Assembly: GCA_903918155.1 (NCBI GenBank)
Contig: CAIXDD010000418.1
Location: forward strand, 1-6,615
Direction of reading: 5' to 3'
Length of the DNA stretch: 6,615 nt
Source: an uncultured Hyphomicrobiales bacterium
GTDB lineage: Bacteria; Pseudomonadota; Alphaproteobacteria; Rhizobiales; Beijerinckiaceae
Under the pieces are notes generated by a model, which worked only from the letters and a program-made list of their open reading frames with translations, did no database searches and had not been told where the DNA came from. A program made the translations under genes and the position numbers. Shown piece by piece: positions 5,344-6,615 of the stretch. Position 1 is the first letter of the stretch; each line of letters opens with the position of its first letter.

Positions 5344-5705
5344 CCCGCTCCGCGCTCGCCTGCGACGCGCCGCTGATCGACGACGCGACGGTCTCCGCCT
5401 TGTTGCGGCTGGGCGGGGAGCGCTTCCTCGGCGCGTTGCTGGACCAATTCGCCCTCGAATGCGCGATGGCGCCGCCGGCGCTGTGCGCCGCGCTGCGGGC
5501 CGGCGACGTGGAGACCTTTCACGCGCTTTTGCATGGGCTGGGAAGCGCTGCGGGCAATCTGGGGGCGCGGCGCGTCTTTGCGCGCTGCGTCGCCTGGCGC
5601 GAGGCGAGCGCCGCTCTTCTGGCGCGCGAAGGCGACGCCTTTCTCGCGGCGCTTGCGGAGGATCTCGCGCGCAGCCTGGTGGCCTTGCGGCGTTTCGCGC
5701 CCTAG
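5340..5705 (+). CDS. Hpt-domain histidine phosphotransfer protein
   Basis: A 121-residue all-helical protein (from the TTG start) consisting of a single Hpt domain. The core is at about residues 12-116: LIDDATVSALLRLGGERFLGALLDQF, then a helix with the motif H65-GLGSAAGNLGA, matching the Hpt consensus H-x-L-K-G-S-A-x-N-L-G and so naming H65 as the phospho-acceptor. The lysine of that consensus is Gly here. Its expected role is to carry phosphate between a hybrid kinase and a receiver such as the REC-PAS protein just upstream. The start is uncertain: TTG at 5340 (GGAGAG at 5330-5335, stop-start overlap with a 34-codon ORF) or GTG at 5262 (GGGGGAG at 5247-5253, eight bases away), which would add 26 residues of repeat-derived Ala/Arg sequence. 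I give the shorter form because it starts just before the Hpt fold. No kinase gene lies in the window. Confidence 0.8.
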   Translation: MTRSALACDAPLIDDATVSALLRLGGERFLGALLDQFALECAMAPPALCAALRAGDVETFHALLHGLGSAAGNLGARRVFARCVAWREASAALLAREGDAFLAALAEDLARSLVALRRFAP

Positions 5706-5742
5706 TTTGGTCGAAGACGGGATTTTGCGGAGACAGGAAACG

Positions 5743-6114
5743 ATGAGCGCAAGCGCACAGGCTTTGGAGCCCGCGGAGGTCGCGCGTCTTTTGAGCGGGT
5801 CTCTGGCGGCCTGGCGGCTGGAGGCGAACGCCATCCGCCGCACCTATAGGGCGAACGGCTTCAAGAGCGCCATGATGCTGGCCAATGCGGTGGGGCATCT
5901 GGCCGAGCAGGCGTGGCACCATCCCGAGATCGCGATCGCATGGGGGCGCGTCGACGTGGCGCTCTGGAGCCATGACGCGCAGGGAATCACCGAGCGCGAC
6001 ATCGCGCTCGCCCGACGCATCGAGGACGTGATCGCCTGGCGGCCGGACGCGTCGGGACCGCTGGAAGGCGCTCCAGCGGACCCGATGCACGCATATCTGC
6101 TGCCGGACGCCTGA
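5743..6114 (+). CDS. phhB: Pterin-4a-carbinolamine dehydratase (4a-hydroxytetrahydrobiopterin dehydratase)
   Basis: A 123-residue cytoplasmic enzyme that dehydrates 4a-hydroxytetrahydropterin to the quinonoid dihydropterin, the recycling step for aromatic amino acid hydroxylases. In bacteria without such hydroxylases, homologues have been linked to other pterins such as molybdopterin. The active-site signature is clear: H59-H60-P61 (AWHHPEI), W67, H77 (ALWSHDAQGIT) and D86 (ERDIALARRIE), with the N-terminal L-x-x-W motif (W24). The family core ends near residue 95; the remaining 28 residues (Pro/Ala-rich, ending MHAYLLPDA) are an extension. The start at 5743 has GGAGA (5729-5733) and AGGA (5735-5738) upstream. 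It follows the Hpt gene by 37 bp with no terminator visible, so it may share that transcript. No phenylalanine hydroxylase is in the window. The gene converges with the stress gene beyond it. Confidence 0.92.
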   Translation: MSASAQALEPAEVARLLSGSLAAWRLEANAIRRTYRANGFKSAMMLANAVGHLAEQAWHHPEIAIAWGRVDVALWSHDAQGITERDIALARRIEDVIAWRPDASGPLEGAPADPMHAYLLPDA

Positions 6115-6125
6115 ACGTCAGCCGC

Positions 6126-6416
6126 TTATTTTTCCGAATCGCGCGCTTCGCCGTCGCGCCCGCCATGGGAGGCGTGCCCGCCCTTGCGGCCGGCTTCGCT
6201 CGCCAGTTCGTGGTCGCGCGAGAAACTGCGCATCGCGGGGCGAACGCTTTGTCCGCCCTTGCGGCCGGCTTCGGCGGCGAGTGAACGATTGCGCGAGAAG
6301 CTGCGTTTCTCCTTGGGCACGCTGGTGCCGCCCTTGCGCGCGATCTGGCGCTGTTTTTCAGGATCCATCGAAGCGAAACCGCGGGTGGATTTGCGAACGG
6401 GCTTTTCAGTTTCCAT
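6126..6416 (-). CDS. KGG-repeat (stress-induced acidophilic repeat / Con-10-like) small stress protein
   Basis: A 96-residue highly hydrophilic protein with three copies of the KGG motif (PF10685-type, as in E. coli YciG and fungal Con-10). They are residues 13-32 (RGFASMDPEKQRQIARKGG), 39-55 (RSFSRNRSLAAEAGRKGG) and 63-80 (RSFSRDHELASEAGRKGG). The last two are close duplicates, also visible in the DNA. Such proteins are induced by general stress and are thought to be largely disordered; their molecular role is not well defined. The start at 6416 is the ATG just before the first repeat, as in relatives. Its ribosome binding site is weak. A longer in-frame start near 6530 would add 38 Arg/Cys-rich residues, overlaps the promoter region and is unlikely. 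The gene ends 11 bp from the dehydratase gene, which it faces. Confidence 0.88.
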   Translation of the reverse strand: METEKPVRKSTRGFASMDPEKQRQIARKGGTSVPKEKRSFSRNRSLAAEAGRKGGQSVRPAMRSFSRDHELASEAGRKGGHASHGGRDGEARDSEK

Positions 6417-6448
6417 GAGGCATCCATCTGATGACGCGACAAACCGAA

Positions 6449-6471
6449 CGTCCGGCGCGCAGGCCCGGACG
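6449..6471 (-). promoter_or_regulatory. Hairpin in the 5' leader of the KGG stress gene
   Basis: CGTCCGG (6449-6455) and CCGGACG (6465-6471) form a perfect 7-bp stem with a nine-base loop. It lies 32 bases upstream of the start codon of the minus-strand stress gene and downstream of its predicted transcription start. It could affect mRNA stability or access to the weak ribosome binding site; no known riboswitch is recognised. Confidence 0.4.
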
Positions 6472-6522
6472 CTGACCAAGGCGCGAGGCGTCGTCCGGCC
6501 CGCTGAACCTTGTCGGCAAGTC

Positions 6523-6547
6523 AACCGCAAGCTGCGGCGGAAGTTCC
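6523..6547 (-). promoter_or_regulatory. EcfG-type (general stress sigma factor) promoter of the KGG gene
   Basis: Read on the minus strand, GGAAC (6547-6543) is followed by 16 bases and then GGTT (6526-6523). The alphaproteobacterial EcfG/SigT/RpoE2 consensus is GGAAC-N16-17-CGTT (written GGAAC-N18-19-TT for RpoE2), so the -35 box is exact and the -10 box has three of four bases. The predicted transcription start is near 6515, leaving a leader of about 100 bases. The link between this promoter type and a KGG stress protein agrees with the known class of EcfG targets. Confidence 0.7.
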
Positions 6548-6615
6548 CGAAAAACGCCGCGCTTTAGAAAAAAATTTCGGAGCGTGGGAAACGATTTCCC
6601 CCCGTTCGAAGCTCA

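Noticed and set aside
4957..6090. 377-codon open frame on the minus strand across the PAS, Hpt and dehydratase genes
   Set aside because: The product is Arg/Pro/Ala-rich without domain structure and covers three well-supported + strand genes.
6184..6567. 127-codon + strand frame opposite the KGG gene
   Set aside because: It is the antisense shadow of the KGG repeats, and its sequence is low-complexity with no homology pattern.

Overview
The window is GC-rich, densely coding DNA from a bacterium, most likely an alphaproteobacterium of the Rhizobiales/Hyphomicrobiales (methylotroph, methanotroph or rhizobium-like). The reasons are the codon bias, an alphaproteobacterial-looking UDP-glucose dehydrogenase, and a KGG-repeat stress gene behind a promoter of the EcfG (RpoE2/SigT) type, which is a signature of this class. 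The genus cannot be settled from the sequence alone. Eight genes are complete or nearly so and one is partial; all but the last lie on the + strand.

Region 1 (1-2820). The 3' end of a LysR-type regulator gene is followed by a 142-bp gap with a strong imperfect hairpin. Then comes a three-gene set: a small Rieske [2Fe-2S] protein with an unusually long insert between its two ligand pairs; an unrecognised protein with a histone-H1-like Lys/Ala/Ser/Pro tail that overlaps the Rieske gene by 14 bp; and a PF04909-type TIM-barrel amidohydrolase/decarboxylase. All three have similar strong Shine-Dalgarno sites, and the set ends at a GC-rich hairpin. It reads as one transcription unit and is the best candidate here for an uncharacterised metabolic module: a redox carrier, an accessory protein and a metal-dependent hydrolase or decarboxylase, perhaps controlled by the LysR protein. 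Its substrate cannot be read from the sequence.

Region 2 (2821-4216). A stand-alone UDP-glucose 6-dehydrogenase gene (ugd) has a near-perfect 13-bp dyad upstream that could be an operator. Its product supplies UDP-glucuronate for polysaccharides or lipids.

Region 3 (4217-5705). This is a signalling pair: a REC-PAS response regulator lacking the conserved REC lysine, and a small Hpt phosphotransfer protein lacking the usual lysine after its histidine. The junction between them holds a 24-bp tandem repeat and a 34-codon ORF that overlaps the stop of one gene and a candidate TTG start of the other, so the Hpt start is ambiguous.

Region 4 (5706-6615). A pterin-4a-carbinolamine dehydratase (phhB-like) gene follows closely and may belong to the same unit. 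It converges, 11 bp apart, with a minus-strand gene for a 96-residue KGG-repeat stress protein. Upstream of that gene are a GGAAC-N16-GGTT promoter and a 5'-leader hairpin, which tie it to the general stress response.
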